Of a stretch of 64,000 nt of DNA, positions 7,305 through 15,838 are shown one piece after another. The translations under genes and the position numbers were made by a program. The notes under the pieces were generated by a model. The model did not search any database. It saw nothing but the letters and a program-made list of their open reading frames with translations, and was not told where the DNA came from. Source of the DNA: Indolivaga macrotermitis (lineage in GTDB: Bacteria > Bacteroidota > Bacteroidia > Bacteroidales > Dysgonomonadaceae); assembly GCF_900128985.1 (NCBI RefSeq), contig NZ_FQUC01000011.1, positions 62,001 through 126,000 on the forward strand. The letters are read 5' to 3'. Within the stretch, counting starts at the first letter, position 1; every line of letters starts with the position of its first letter.

Positions 7305-7814
7305 TTATCTTATTTGGTTTATAGTATGCTTTATCATCCCTTTTACCACAATCTTATGAAAAGGGCAGATAGAATAGAAATATATGTGTCCCAACAGATT
7401 ATGCATCTGTACGGTTGTAATAAGAGAAACGGTTTTTTCCTTACCCGAATTTTTGATGTATGCTGATAAGTAGGCATCCAGATGCTTGTCTGACAGCCGG
7501 ATAATAGTTTCATTCTCCGACTTTAGTACAACTTTAAACAGATCTGTATCTATGTTGTTTCGGATGCAATCTTCTATTTCCTGAGAATCTGTTTTGTCGC
7601 CTTTTAAGCCAACAAGTTTAACTAAGTTGTTGCGGATCTTAAATAATGCACCTATCCATTCGGGACTTTTTGTCCAGAATGCAACTAAAAGGTCATCAGG
7701 CGTGATGTCTTTATCCGATTCGAATGTACATTGGAATGAGTCGCTATAATCTGCAGGAAAATAGTTGCGAATCAGTGAATCATCAGGTATAGGTGTTTGT
7801 ATTATCTTCATCAT
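7305..7814 (-). CDS. DUF2867-like protein
   Basis: A 169-residue cytoplasmic protein. It fits DUF2867: an N-terminal DSLIRNYFPADYSDSFQCTF, a central SPEWIGALFKIRNNLVKLVG, then LSDKHLDAYLSAYI, and the C-terminal VQMHNLLGHIYFYSICPFHK. The family is broadly distributed and sometimes fused to NAD-binding domains; its biochemistry is not settled. It is convergent with the GP3-like gene and separated from the next lipoprotein gene by a terminator. Confidence 0.7.
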   Translation of the reverse strand: MMKIIQTPIPDDSLIRNYFPADYSDSFQCTFESDKDITPDDLLVAFWTKSPEWIGALFKIRNNLVKLVGLKGDKTDSQEIEDCIRNNIDTDLFKVVLKSENETIIRLSDKHLDAYLSAYIKNSGKEKTVSLITTVQMHNLLGHIYFYSICPFHKIVVKGMIKHTINQIR

Positions 7815-7835
7815 TACTGATCTTTTATAAATATT

Positions 7836-7867
7836 AAAGCCCGATCAACCAATAAGTATCGGGCTTT
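7836..7867 (-). terminator. Terminator downstream of the PsbP/DcrB-like lipoprotein gene
   Basis: A perfect 10-bp stem, AAAGCCCGAT with ATCGGGCTTT, 12-base loop, followed on the minus strand by TAATATTT. It lies 24 bases past the end of the lipoprotein gene. Confidence 0.75.
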
Positions 7868-7890
7868 ATTTATAAGGTTGAAATATTTTC

Positions 7891-8427
7891 TTATTTGAAT
7901 GAGCCAAACATAGATGCTATAATGGCGTCGAATGCTTTTTTCTCTTCTTTTGTATAGGTAAGTTTTGCTGTAACCAATGAATTATTCTTCATCAAAGTTT
8001 TCTGGTAAAATATTACTTTATCGTTTTCAACTCCGGCAATAATATAGTTTGTCGGATTAAGTGAGCGCTGAATGACCTGACGACCTTTTGTTTCGGCTGC
8101 ATCCTGTTCAAAAGCTTCATTGAATGTTAATTCTTTTCCTGTTTTTTTGTCTATCCGTTTGTCTGAATAGATACGCAAACGTGCAGGACCTTTGGCGGGA
8201 GCAAATACTTGTTCGCCTGCCGGATCTGTGCTTTCCTGCATTGTTAATAAATCTTTGGGGTATGTTATAGAATATGATAAAGCATCATTTCTGTAACTTC
8301 CGGCAGCAACTTTCAGGCTGTCGGCAGCTGTATCCTCAACAGGCTGGGGTGTTTCTTTTTTAGGGCCTCCGCAAGCGGCGAATGAAACCGCTAAAACTAG
8401 TATTAACGTACTTCGTAAAAAATTCAT
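7891..8427 (-). CDS. Lipoprotein, possible PsbP/DcrB-like fold
   Basis: A 178-residue lipoprotein with signal LAVSFAAC (Cys 19). After a Pro/Glu-rich spacer, SYRNDALSYSITYPKDLLTM begins a compact domain that ends KLTYTKEEKKAFDAIIASMF. A YP motif early in the domain and a final helix followed by the protein end are typical of PsbP/DcrB-type folds. It probably sits in the periplasm facing the inner or outer membrane. Specific function unknown. Confidence 0.65.
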   Translation of the reverse strand: MNFLRSTLILVLAVSFAACGGPKKETPQPVEDTAADSLKVAAGSYRNDALSYSITYPKDLLTMQESTDPAGEQVFAPAKGPARLRIYSDKRIDKKTGKELTFNEAFEQDAAETKGRQVIQRSLNPTNYIIAGVENDKVIFYQKTLMKNNSLVTAKLTYTKEEKKAFDAIIASMFGSFK

Positions 8428-8539
8428 GATTGTCAGGTTTAATTTAGATATTGTATTGAATAAAAATCTATCTTTTTGCTAAAGGTAAGAAAAAATATCA
8501 AAATCTATCTATACATAAGTATTTACGTTATTAGGCATG

Positions 8540-9481
8540 TTACATACCGGGTAGTGACATAGCCAACTGCATTAGGTATTTCTCAACATCATTGATACCC
8601 ACATCTTTTAAGATTACCCGCTTGTTTTCATCCAGTAAGTATATGGTTGGAAATCCCTGAATGTCATACAACCGCTGATTCCATACACTCTGGTCGGGGT
8701 CATATCCATTGATCCAGCTATCGGGGATGTGCGATTGGTATTTTTTCCAATCTTCTTCATTCGCCTCCGGTGCATAGGCAAGAACTTTGAGGTCTCCGGA
8801 GTCTAACCAATTGTTAATGATTTCCGATTGTTTCAAACGGGCTTCTGCTATTTCACATGCATGACAGCCGGGACTATAAAACATGAGGAGGATAATTTCT
8901 GCTTTGATACTGTGGAGTGAGTCCGATTTACTTGAAGTGTCAATAAATCCGATATTAGTGGCTATAGAGTCGACACGGTTTTTCTTTGCCATTGTTAAAC
9001 TTAGTTCATATCGGTTTTTGTCTGTTTCGGACAGGTTCTTAACAGACAGCAGGTCTTCTAAAACAGCAATAAGATATTCGTCATTACGATACGGAGACCT
9101 CGTATTTCCGAGTATATCATTGAAGGCATTGGCCATATGATCATATACTTCTTCGTTCGTCTTTGCTTTTTGCAAAGTTTCTTTTAAGTATATGCTTGCC
9201 ATTGAGTTGGGGATAGTATTGAGTTGTCCTATATAATTTGTAATTATAGGGAACGTTAATTCCGGATTTTTGAGGTTTTCTGTATTCAGAAAATTAAATT
9301 TATCCCAGTAATGCTTTGCCATCCAATCGTTTATTTCCGCTTCTTGAGTCAAATTATCGGGAACCGAAGGGCGTTCGAATTTGGGGTAGGGCAGCCTTAT
9401 TTGTACCTGTGCTTGAACAGAAGCTGTGCATAATGTGATGAAAATGGCAAATATTGCCATCCGGATTTTTCTGTAATTCAT
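8540..9481 (-). CDS. Thioredoxin-like protein with N-terminal DUF5106-type domain
   Basis: I choose the ATG at 9481 because it gives a proper signal peptide (MAIFAIFITLCTASVQA); an upstream in-frame start adds a charged leader. The 313-residue product has a helical N-terminal domain (PSVPDNLTQEAEINDWMAKH and onward) like DUF5106, then a thioredoxin fold with CHAC in MFYSPGCHACEIAEARL and a cis-Pro region FPTIYLLDENKRVIL. Periplasmic thiol-disulfide exchange is likely. Its target is not indicated. Confidence 0.8.
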   Translation of the reverse strand: MNYRKIRMAIFAIFITLCTASVQAQVQIRLPYPKFERPSVPDNLTQEAEINDWMAKHYWDKFNFLNTENLKNPELTFPIITNYIGQLNTIPNSMASIYLKETLQKAKTNEEVYDHMANAFNDILGNTRSPYRNDEYLIAVLEDLLSVKNLSETDKNRYELSLTMAKKNRVDSIATNIGFIDTSSKSDSLHSIKAEIILLMFYSPGCHACEIAEARLKQSEIINNWLDSGDLKVLAYAPEANEEDWKKYQSHIPDSWINGYDPDQSVWNQRLYDIQGFPTIYLLDENKRVILKDVGINDVEKYLMQLAMSLPGM

Positions 9482-9605
9482 ATTATATATTGTCTGACCG
9501 TAAACTCTAAATTGTCGGAATAACCGCTTTCTGGAAGGGAACAAATATAAGGGATTCTTTTGTGAAATCTAGATTAAACTTCCTCATTTTCCTCTCTCCA
9601 AAAGA

Positions 9606-9639
9606 AAAACAGGATTATCCGTTGGGGTAATCCTGTTTT
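9606..9639. terminator. Rho-independent terminator
   Basis: A perfect 12-bp stem, AAAACAGGATTA with TAATCCTGTTTT, 10-base loop. It ends the large TPR gene on the minus strand. Confidence 0.85.
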
Positions 9640-9671
9640 CAGAAAGGTCGATCTATAAAGGTAAAATATAT

Positions 9672-12632
9672 TTATTCTTCAAGATTATCATTTTGTCCAC
9701 TGCTTACTTTCATCAATTTGGTAATGATATCAAGTTGTTTTTGTGCTTTCTCTATCAGCCTTTCATTATTAGGATCAAGAGACATCACTTTCACAAAATC
9801 GTCGATACCTTTTTGATATTGTTCAGTTATCTTATACGAAAGACCTCTGTTGAAGTAAGCCTTTGAGTAGTTCGGATTTATTTCAATCGCTTTGCTATAA
9901 TCCTCTATTGCCGTATTGTGTTTGTTATGGTTATAGAAGATATTAGCTCTGTTGAAATATGTTTCGGCCAGCATCGGGTTTAGGTTTATAGCTTGTGTAT
10001 AATCCTTTATCGCCAGTTCAAATTCGTGGCGGTTTGTTCTGGCATTACCTCTGTGTAAGAATACCTCTGCATTTTGCGAATCTATATCTATTGCCTTGTC
10101 AAATTGGCGGATAGCATCTTCGTAATTTTTCAGGTAAGCATATGCCTGTCCGCATTTGAAATAAGCTTCGGCATTATCAGGCATGTACTGAGGTATCTGC
10201 TCGAAGTAGTTTATCGAATCTTCATAATTACCTAATTCAAAACAGGCTGTTGCCATGTTAAGAAGGGCTTGAGGTTCATTATTTGAGTTTTCAGATAGTT
10301 TTTGATAATCAGCGAGTGCTTTTTCAAATTGTTTTGTTCTGAAATAGGCTTCTGCTCTGTATTTTAACGCTTCGGTGTTCTCGTTATCCTCTTCTAGTAC
10401 TTTATCCAGATCAGCTATTGTTTCATTGTATTGGTCTTGCATATAATATGCTACGCCACGTTGAAAATAAGCTTCTGTATTATCCGGATTATTGATAAGT
10501 TCATTGCTCAGATAATCGATTGCGACATCGTAATCGCCGATATAGAAGTATGCTGATGCTTTATTGAATAAAGGGGCACTCTCCGGTTGAAGTTCATTTG
10601 CTTTATCATAATCGGATATAGCTTCTTCATATAATTCTTTAGCCAGATAGGCGTTTCCTCTTTCTACATATGTATTTGCATTATATGGGTCGAGGCTTAT
10701 GCTATGGTTAAAGTCGGCAAGTGCCTTGTCTATTTCTTTACGTTGTATAAGTATGCTACCCCGCATATTATATACTTCTGTATTATCGGGGTCAAGTCGC
10801 AATACTGTGTTGAAGTTGTCTAAAGCACGGTCGTATTCTTTTTGGTGGAAATATACTAATCCTCGTTGAAGGATTGCCTGTGTATGGTCCGGATCGATGA
10901 TTAATGTCGCGTTAAAGTCTGTGATAGCTTTATCAGCCTCACCAAGTTTTGCAAATGCCAGTCCACGGTTGAAATGGGCTTCCAGATCATTCGGATTAAA
11001 GCGTAATGTATTGTCGAAATCCTCTACTGCTTTACGTAATTCGCCTAGTGCCAGATAAGCTAAACCTCTGTTGAGGTATGCTTTGATATTGTTAGGTTTG
11101 ATACGTAAAGTTGCTTCATAATTTTCGATAGCCTCATTATATAAGTTCTTGCCACTATAGATCAATCCTCTGCTGAAGTATGCTTTAGCATCATACGGAT
11201 TCATTTTTAGTACTTTATCATAGTCAACCAAAGCTTTATCAAAGTTTCCTGTGTTGAAGTACGAATTAGCCCGGTTGTAATATGCGTGGCAATATTCGGG
11301 ATCTAATTCAATCGCTTTGCTATAATCTTCGATAGCACGCTCAAATTGTCCTTTATTGTTATATGCTATACCTCTGCTATAATAAGTTAAAGCATCATTG
11401 AGGTTGTAACGGATCGCTTCGTTATAGTTTTCGATTGCCCGTTCGTTGTTGCCTTTATCTGCGTATGCTGCACCCCGGTTGAAATATGCTTCGGCATATG
11501 CCGGGTTGATTTTTATAGCTTGTGTATAGTTTTCAATTGCATTATCATTCATGCCTTTGCTGATATATGCTATACCTCTGTTGTAATATGCATCGGCAAA
11601 CGACGGGTTAAGGGCAATTGCTTTGCCATAGTCTTCGATTGCCTTATCGTATTTTTGACAACTGGTGTATACACTTCCTCTATTATTATATACCTGAGGC
11701 TGATTGCCATTGATATTGATCAGTTTGGTATACATGTCAATAGCTTTGGATGTATCGTTGCTTGTATTATATGCCTGTGCCAGATAAAAATATGCCTGAT
11801 AGAGTAGGGTGCTTTTTGTGTCCGGCTCAACAACGTCATCGCCTTCTATTTTAACAACAAGTTCTTCAAGAGCCGAAATTTTGGCGGTACTGTCCGGTTT
11901 GTTAAGTGCATTCTGGATATCGAAGTTGTATGTAGATGTACGTGCATCTTCTTTAATGTCCTCTCCGATCTTTTCTACTTTAGATAGGGTTGTCTCTACT
12001 TTGCCTAGGGCATTTTCTATTTCCAGACGCTTATTATCTATTTCCTGGGTTTTGGCATCTATCTCTTGAGACTTGGCATCTATTTCGTCTTTGCGGGCAT
12101 CTATTTCTTGCTTGTGAGTTTCTATCTCTTTTTTCTTGATATCTATTTCATCATTTTTGACGGCTATCTCAAATAAAGTTTCTTCGACAGCTTTCATCCG
12201 GTCTTTTAGTTCGATAAATACAAGGAATAAGAAGATGATGGTTAACAGAACCAATATAGCTGCCCATACGAATAGCAGGTTAATTGTATTATTTGCTGTT
12301 TTAACCAGAGTATCGGTATACTCGACCAATTTAGCAGATGCTTGTTTAATGATAAGGTCTTCAGCTCTTTGGGCTTTTTCGTTTTTGGCTGTGTTTATGC
12401 TGTCTATGTATTGGCGTCCTACCTGATCGTTAGCAACTACATATTGGCTATTATCATTTAGCAGACCTAATAATTCACGAGTTTCCTTATTGTTCTGCTC
12501 TGCCCTTTCAACTATGTTCTTAGTATTCAGGTAACTAATTCCTCCTGCTATTATTGTTATAATAATGAGGATGCAGGTAAACCATCCGAAGCTGATAAAC
12601 CGAGAATTCTTTTTTGAGTGTTCATTAGCCAT
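9672..12632 (-). CDS. Large membrane-anchored TPR protein with heptad-repeat linker
   Basis: A 986-residue protein. One membrane helix lies at about 15-35 and a second at about 118-140, with a ~80-residue helical extracytoplasmic segment between them, like a small sensory or four-helix domain. Residues about 150-220 form a striking coiled coil of seven-residue steps of the type EIDxKxQ. From about 262 to 970 there are roughly twenty TPR units, e.g. PQVYNNRGSVYTSCQKYDKA. The TPR array should be cytoplasmic. The gene stands alone with a ~350-bp upstream region. The architecture suggests a signal-coupled scaffold; the function is unknown. Confidence 0.85.
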   Translation of the reverse strand: MANEHSKKNSRFISFGWFTCILIIITIIAGGISYLNTKNIVERAEQNNKETRELLGLLNDNSQYVVANDQVGRQYIDSINTAKNEKAQRAEDLIIKQASAKLVEYTDTLVKTANNTINLLFVWAAILVLLTIIFLFLVFIELKDRMKAVEETLFEIAVKNDEIDIKKKEIETHKQEIDARKDEIDAKSQEIDAKTQEIDNKRLEIENALGKVETTLSKVEKIGEDIKEDARTSTYNFDIQNALNKPDSTAKISALEELVVKIEGDDVVEPDTKSTLLYQAYFYLAQAYNTSNDTSKAIDMYTKLININGNQPQVYNNRGSVYTSCQKYDKAIEDYGKAIALNPSFADAYYNRGIAYISKGMNDNAIENYTQAIKINPAYAEAYFNRGAAYADKGNNERAIENYNEAIRYNLNDALTYYSRGIAYNNKGQFERAIEDYSKAIELDPEYCHAYYNRANSYFNTGNFDKALVDYDKVLKMNPYDAKAYFSRGLIYSGKNLYNEAIENYEATLRIKPNNIKAYLNRGLAYLALGELRKAVEDFDNTLRFNPNDLEAHFNRGLAFAKLGEADKAITDFNATLIIDPDHTQAILQRGLVYFHQKEYDRALDNFNTVLRLDPDNTEVYNMRGSILIQRKEIDKALADFNHSISLDPYNANTYVERGNAYLAKELYEEAISDYDKANELQPESAPLFNKASAYFYIGDYDVAIDYLSNELINNPDNTEAYFQRGVAYYMQDQYNETIADLDKVLEEDNENTEALKYRAEAYFRTKQFEKALADYQKLSENSNNEPQALLNMATACFELGNYEDSINYFEQIPQYMPDNAEAYFKCGQAYAYLKNYEDAIRQFDKAIDIDSQNAEVFLHRGNARTNRHEFELAIKDYTQAINLNPMLAETYFNRANIFYNHNKHNTAIEDYSKAIEINPNYSKAYFNRGLSYKITEQYQKGIDDFVKVMSLDPNNERLIEKAQKQLDIITKLMKVSSGQNDNLEE

Positions 12633-12988
12633 AATTATAGCTTTCTAATATTTAATATATTAATATTGGGTGTTTTATTTCAATATAATATAAAGGCTTG
12701 GTGCTGTTTTGAGTATTAATAATAGATGTATCATTTGTTATACTCCGTTTTTTGATGTGTTGTTTTTATCAAAAATATTTAGCTTTCGCCTTTTATCCCT
12801 GTTAATGAGGACAAAAATAGCAAAAATATTAACAGATGTCGTTTTTTGTTTTAAAAAAGTGAATTGTATCTTGGTATAAACTATATTTGTATAGTCAAGA
12901 ATAACCTGTCTGATACATATTCTTCTATACTGATATTGTATAGTGGTTTGAACTAATTCTATCTCTGAGAGATAAAAAATATCAAAAT
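12633..12988. other. Divergent intergenic region with promoter-like sequence
   Basis: No gene was seen in these 356 bases. TATATTTG at 12882-12889 matches the TAnnTTTG -7 element for the NlpC/P60 gene, though no TTTG is found at the ideal -33 spacing. The rest is AT-rich. Confidence 0.45.
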
Positions 12989-13510
12989 ATGAGAAAAGAA
13001 AAAGTCGTTTTATTCTTATTGTTGATTTTAACGATTCTGGCTACAACTTCCTGTGGAAGCCGTAAAGTACTCTATAACCCTTCGGAAGTCAGGGACTTGT
13101 CGAGAAAGTTAAATGTGCCGATCAGTAATGATGACCCTAATATGCCATTGTATGTAGAGTCGTCTTTTTGGTTGGGTACACCTTACCGGTATGGTGGTAA
13201 TTCGAAGTCGGGTACTGATTGTTCCGGATTTGTAGGACAAGTATTCCAAAAAGTGTATGGTAAAAAATTAGACCGTTCGTCTGATGGTCAGGCAAAAAAC
13301 AATGTACATAAGGTTGGTAAAGGCAGTTTGAAAACCGGAGATCTTGTGTTTTTCAGAACAGCCCGTAAATCTAAAAAAATAGATCATGTGGGCATTTTCT
13401 TAAAAGATGGTTATTTTATTCATGCTTCAACTTCGAAAGGCGTGATTGTCAGTAGTCTCGATGAAGAATATTATAAGCGGACCTGGCAAAAAGGAGGCCG
13501 AGTGAAATAG
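12989..13510 (+). CDS. NlpC/P60 peptidoglycan endopeptidase lipoprotein
   Basis: A 173-residue lipoprotein (signal ILATTSC, Cys 22). The NlpC/P60 domain covers about 50-170, with the catalytic Cys in GTDCSGFVGQ (C78), His in IDHVGIF (H133) and the third polar residue in YFIHAST (H145). These enzymes cut D-Glu-meso-DAP type bonds in the peptide stems, here from an outer-membrane or periplasmic anchor. Its length is usual for single-domain members. Confidence 0.92.
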   Translation: MRKEKVVLFLLLILTILATTSCGSRKVLYNPSEVRDLSRKLNVPISNDDPNMPLYVESSFWLGTPYRYGGNSKSGTDCSGFVGQVFQKVYGKKLDRSSDGQAKNNVHKVGKGSLKTGDLVFFRTARKSKKIDHVGIFLKDGYFIHASTSKGVIVSSLDEEYYKRTWQKGGRVK

Positions 13511-13543
13511 CCGGACAACTCCTCTGACAGATATTATCCGGCT
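13509..13543. terminator. Inverted repeat, likely bidirectional terminator
   Basis: AGCCGGA (13509-13515) pairs with TCCGGCT (13537-13543) in the gap between the convergent NlpC/P60 and sigma-like genes; the first arm overlaps the NlpC stop codon. Confidence 0.5.
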
Positions 13544-13556
13544 TGTACTTAGTTAA

Positions 13557-14180
13557 TTAATACTCAGAACATCTTAATGTATATTGACGGCGGTTGCGAA
13601 AATCGCGTTGACGGCGTATGTCCCGCCGGATTTTAGAAATAGTAGCAGATATGTCTGATACCGTAATGTTTGTTAATTTTGACAGCTCTGAGTAGTTTAC
13701 CGCAGGTTTTAGTCTGACATACATTTTAAATAATTCAAACTCCTGAACGGGGTATCGTTGGTAAACGTAGTGGAAAATGTCTTGTTCGAGAACCGATTTA
13801 AACCGGATTAACTCTTCGTCACTTTCAGTATTATCTATTTCGTCGTGACTGTCGATCGAAATCATTGTACCTTGTGTGTCAATAAATACTTTCTGCATAA
13901 AGTTGGTAAAGAATGCTCTGTGAAAATAGGCTTTGTAATCGCTTATCTCAAGGCCTCCGAACCGGATTTTATCGAATATTCGCATAAAGGTGTCATTAAG
14001 GATATCTTCGTCATAGGTATCTTTGCGTATCAGTTCTGTTTGTATCCGGCTATACCATACTCCGAACCAAGTGGCAAAATTGTCTGCTTTTGTTTGGTTT
14101 TCGGGCGTTGCGATGGAATCCTGATTTATTTTGATGTACTTTTTTCCTTTGTTATTGGCTCCGCTGTTTCCTAATCTCAT
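13557..14180 (-). CDS. Sigma-70-like factor, phage-type
   Basis: A 207-residue protein with the organisation of a small sigma factor. A region-2-like helix set (ATWFGVWYSRIQTELIRK, YDEDILNDTFMRIFDKI, DYKAYFHRAFFTNFM at about 33-108) is followed by an acidic linker. A C-terminal helix-turn-helix (NYSELSKLTNITVSDISATI) and a very basic end follow. It is the third gene of a small operon facing the S24 repressor, which suggests derepression makes a dedicated sigma factor. It could also be a sigma-like DNA-binding protein that does not bind RNA polymerase. Confidence 0.65.
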   Translation of the reverse strand: MRLGNSGANNKGKKYIKINQDSIATPENQTKADNFATWFGVWYSRIQTELIRKDTYDEDILNDTFMRIFDKIRFGGLEISDYKAYFHRAFFTNFMQKVFIDTQGTMISIDSHDEIDNTESDEELIRFKSVLEQDIFHYVYQRYPVQEFELFKMYVRLKPAVNYSELSKLTNITVSDISATISKIRRDIRRQRDFRNRRQYTLRCSEY

Positions 14181-14262
14181 AATATTTATGTTTTAACTGT
14201 TTGTGTATGTCTGATTTGTATTTGATGGATAATACGTGTTAACTTGTCCATTACTTTAAGAA

Positions 14263-14502
14263 TCAAGCATATTGCCCATATTCGATTTGTTCTACCGGAG
14301 CTAGGTTTCTTCTGATATTCTGTATCCGCTTTATTATAATATCTGCATCAGGATGATCTGCTCTAATCTGTACAATAGTTGATGCATCGAGCCGGACTGA
14401 TTTTAGTTTTTTAGGGCGTTTATTGATCCGGTCTATTAATTTTTGTGCTTTGCGGATAGCTCTTTGTTCGTCAAATGTGGTGTAATCTCGTCTTTTTTTC
14501 AT
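14263..14502 (-). CDS. Small basic hypothetical protein
   Basis: A 79-residue, strongly basic protein (MKKRRDYTTFDEQRAIRKAQ then KLIDRINKRPKKLKSVRLDA), ending in an acidic/hydrophobic tail. It lies between a 52-residue gene (59 bases upstream) and the sigma-like gene (82 bases downstream), all on the same strand. The charge suggests nucleic-acid or sigma-factor binding. Family not recognised. Confidence 0.55.
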   Translation of the reverse strand: MKKRRDYTTFDEQRAIRKAQKLIDRINKRPKKLKSVRLDASTIVQIRADHPDADIIIKRIQNIRRNLAPVEQIEYGQYA

Positions 14503-14561
14503 GTTAAATGTTTTTTTTGATGTAAAGTTTTTTGTTTGTGTAAGAATAGAGAGTCTGTCTT

Positions 14562-14720
14562 TTAGCTTGCATGCCTGAAATATTCGGCATACCGTTCGAA
14601 AAGCTCCTTGTCTTCGTAATAGCGTTCCATTGCTTGTTCTTCATTGTAATCGTATAAGTTGTCAATCGGGGTGCTTTCATTCTCAAAAGCTGCATTCCAG
14701 AGAATTTCTTCGGTTGTCAT
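14562..14720 (-). CDS. Very small acidic protein (52 aa), first gene of the S24-facing operon
   Basis: The frame from ATG 14720 to the stop at 14562-14564 encodes a 52-residue acidic protein (MTTEEILWNAAFENESTPID, then a Tyr/Glu-rich helix YEDKELFERYAEYFRHAS). It is the first frame after the minus-strand promoter at 14815-14845 and is followed by two larger genes in the same direction. A longer overlapping frame (14504-14695) looks like a shadow. The size and charge recall phage antirepressor or anti-sigma proteins, which is a guess. Confidence 0.5.
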   Translation of the reverse strand: MTTEEILWNAAFENESTPIDNLYDYNEEQAMERYYEDKELFERYAEYFRHAS

Positions 14721-14769
14721 AAGTGTTGTGTTTAGTTCTATTTTGATATTCGATATTTCGTTTGTTATT

Positions 14770-14799
14770 TTTGTTTTTATATTTATTTTCTTATCTTTG
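14770..14799 (+). promoter_or_regulatory. Promoter of the S24 repressor gene
   Basis: TTTG at 14770-14773, 18-bp spacer and TATCTTTG at 14792-14799 match the Bacteroidetes consensus, giving a start near 14806, about 100 bases before the ATG. Confidence 0.6.
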
Positions 14800-14814
14800 T
14801 CATGTTTGATAATA

Positions 14815-14845
14815 CAAATATATTCGAAAAACCGAACATGCGCAA
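14815..14845 (-). promoter_or_regulatory. Promoter of the 52-aa/79-aa/sigma operon
   Basis: On the minus strand TTG (14845-14843), a 20-bp spacer and TATATTTG (14822-14815) give a promoter divergent from, and interleaved with, the repressor promoter. An operator dyad fills most of the spacer. Confidence 0.6.
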
Positions 14846-14907
14846 GTGTTTTTTTAATTAAATGTTCGATTTATCGAATATTTAGAAATGTTTCTAAATA
14901 AGATGTT

Positions 14908-15684
14908 ATGAAAGGTTCTATAAACGAACGGATTAAGATGATAGTTGATCAAAGTGGTAAGTCTGTAAGGGCTTATGCCGAGTTCGCAGGCATTGCCCAA
15001 ACTACTCTGAATGACTGTATAAAAGGAGCGACTGAACCGAAATTCGGGTTGATAGATCGAGTGATGAACGCTGAACCGAATATTAATCCCGATTGGCTTT
15101 TAACAGGTAAGGGGAGCATACGGCGCCAGCTTGACCCGGAAAGAAAAGATGCTTCACAAATGCTTTTGAATGATGATCAGGAGCCATATTTTGTTAACAG
15201 TTCGGGTGTTAAATATTTTGAGATGCCTAACGGGCGCTTTCGTATGCGCGTACCTATGGTGCCTGTAAAAGCTTATGCTAAATACGTAGACGAGTATCGT
15301 GATGCTGAGTTTGTTAACGATCTTGAAGAAGTCGAGTTTATAGTCGATAAAATAGGTTTAGGGCGTTATTTCGCATTTGAAATCAAAGGAGATAGTATGG
15401 ATGATGGTTCTAAGCGAAGCCTGAGTGATAAAGATATTGTTCTCGCCCGCGAATTATCTCCCGATTATTGGAGGGATAAGTTGCATAATGAAGAATTTCC
15501 TTTCTGGATTATAGCATTAGATTCTACCATTGTCTGTAAGCAGATTGTGGCACAGAACCTTGAGCGGTGTGAGATAACATGTCATTCGCTGAATGTATCT
15601 CCCGAGTATGCCGATTTTACGGTAAGCCTGAATGATGTGCGGCAATTATGCAATATTGTAGCTCGTCAATCAAATCAATTTTAA
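14908..15684 (+). CDS. Phage C1/LexA-like repressor (HTH plus S24 peptidase domain)
   Basis: A 258-residue protein. Residues 1-70 are an XRE-type helix-turn-helix (VRAYAEFAGIAQTTLNDCIK, then the family-typical PDWLLTGKGS). Residues about 135-250 are an S24 domain with Ser 163 in KGDSMDDGSK and a candidate Lys 211 in STIVCKQI, the usual Ser-Lys dyad of self-cleaving repressors. Autocleavage on DNA damage is known for the family and likely here. Three dyads and divergent promoters lie just upstream, so it probably represses both itself and the facing operon. No phage structural genes are adjacent. Confidence 0.88.
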   Translation: MKGSINERIKMIVDQSGKSVRAYAEFAGIAQTTLNDCIKGATEPKFGLIDRVMNAEPNINPDWLLTGKGSIRRQLDPERKDASQMLLNDDQEPYFVNSSGVKYFEMPNGRFRMRVPMVPVKAYAKYVDEYRDAEFVNDLEEVEFIVDKIGLGRYFAFEIKGDSMDDGSKRSLSDKDIVLARELSPDYWRDKLHNEEFPFWIIALDSTIVCKQIVAQNLERCEITCHSLNVSPEYADFTVSLNDVRQLCNIVARQSNQF

Positions 15685-15768
15685 CAATCAGACTCTGTCT
15701 TCGATTATCAATTACAAAACTATATGTTAAGAATTTAAGGTACTGCCAGGATCTTTTGTGGAAAGATA

Positions 15769-15838
15769 TTTGTTTAGTCGATAAAATAGTTATATTTGTG
15801 ATAAAAGCACCCATTTCAGAAAGATAGGGTGCTTTTTA
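15769..15838 (+). terminator. Promoter-like sequence directly followed by a strong terminator
   Basis: The hairpin 15803-15836 (AAAAGCACCC with GGGTGCTTTT) followed by Ts closes the repressor transcript or one from the other side. A good TTTG-N18-TATATTTG match (15769-15798) lies just before it and would start RNA at the hairpin base, yielding only a ~35-nt RNA. The terminator is well supported; the promoter may be chance. Confidence 0.6.

Larger units (their letters stand above)
14749..14878. promoter_or_regulatory. Three TTCG-N6-CGAA operator dyads
   Basis: TTCGATATTTCGTT (14749-14762, imperfect), TTCGAAAAACCGAA (14823-14836) and TTCGATTTATCGAA (14865-14878) share one 14-bp dyad form. The middle one lies in the spacer of the minus-strand promoter, the first in the leader of the minus-strand operon, and the third in the leader of the repressor gene. 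The spacing of the last two is 42 bp, four helical turns. They are the likely binding sites of the S24 repressor. Confidence 0.65.

Noticed and set aside
14504-14695. 63-codon minus-strand frame
   Set aside because: It overlaps in another frame the 52-codon gene at 14562-14720, which has the better start position and composition.
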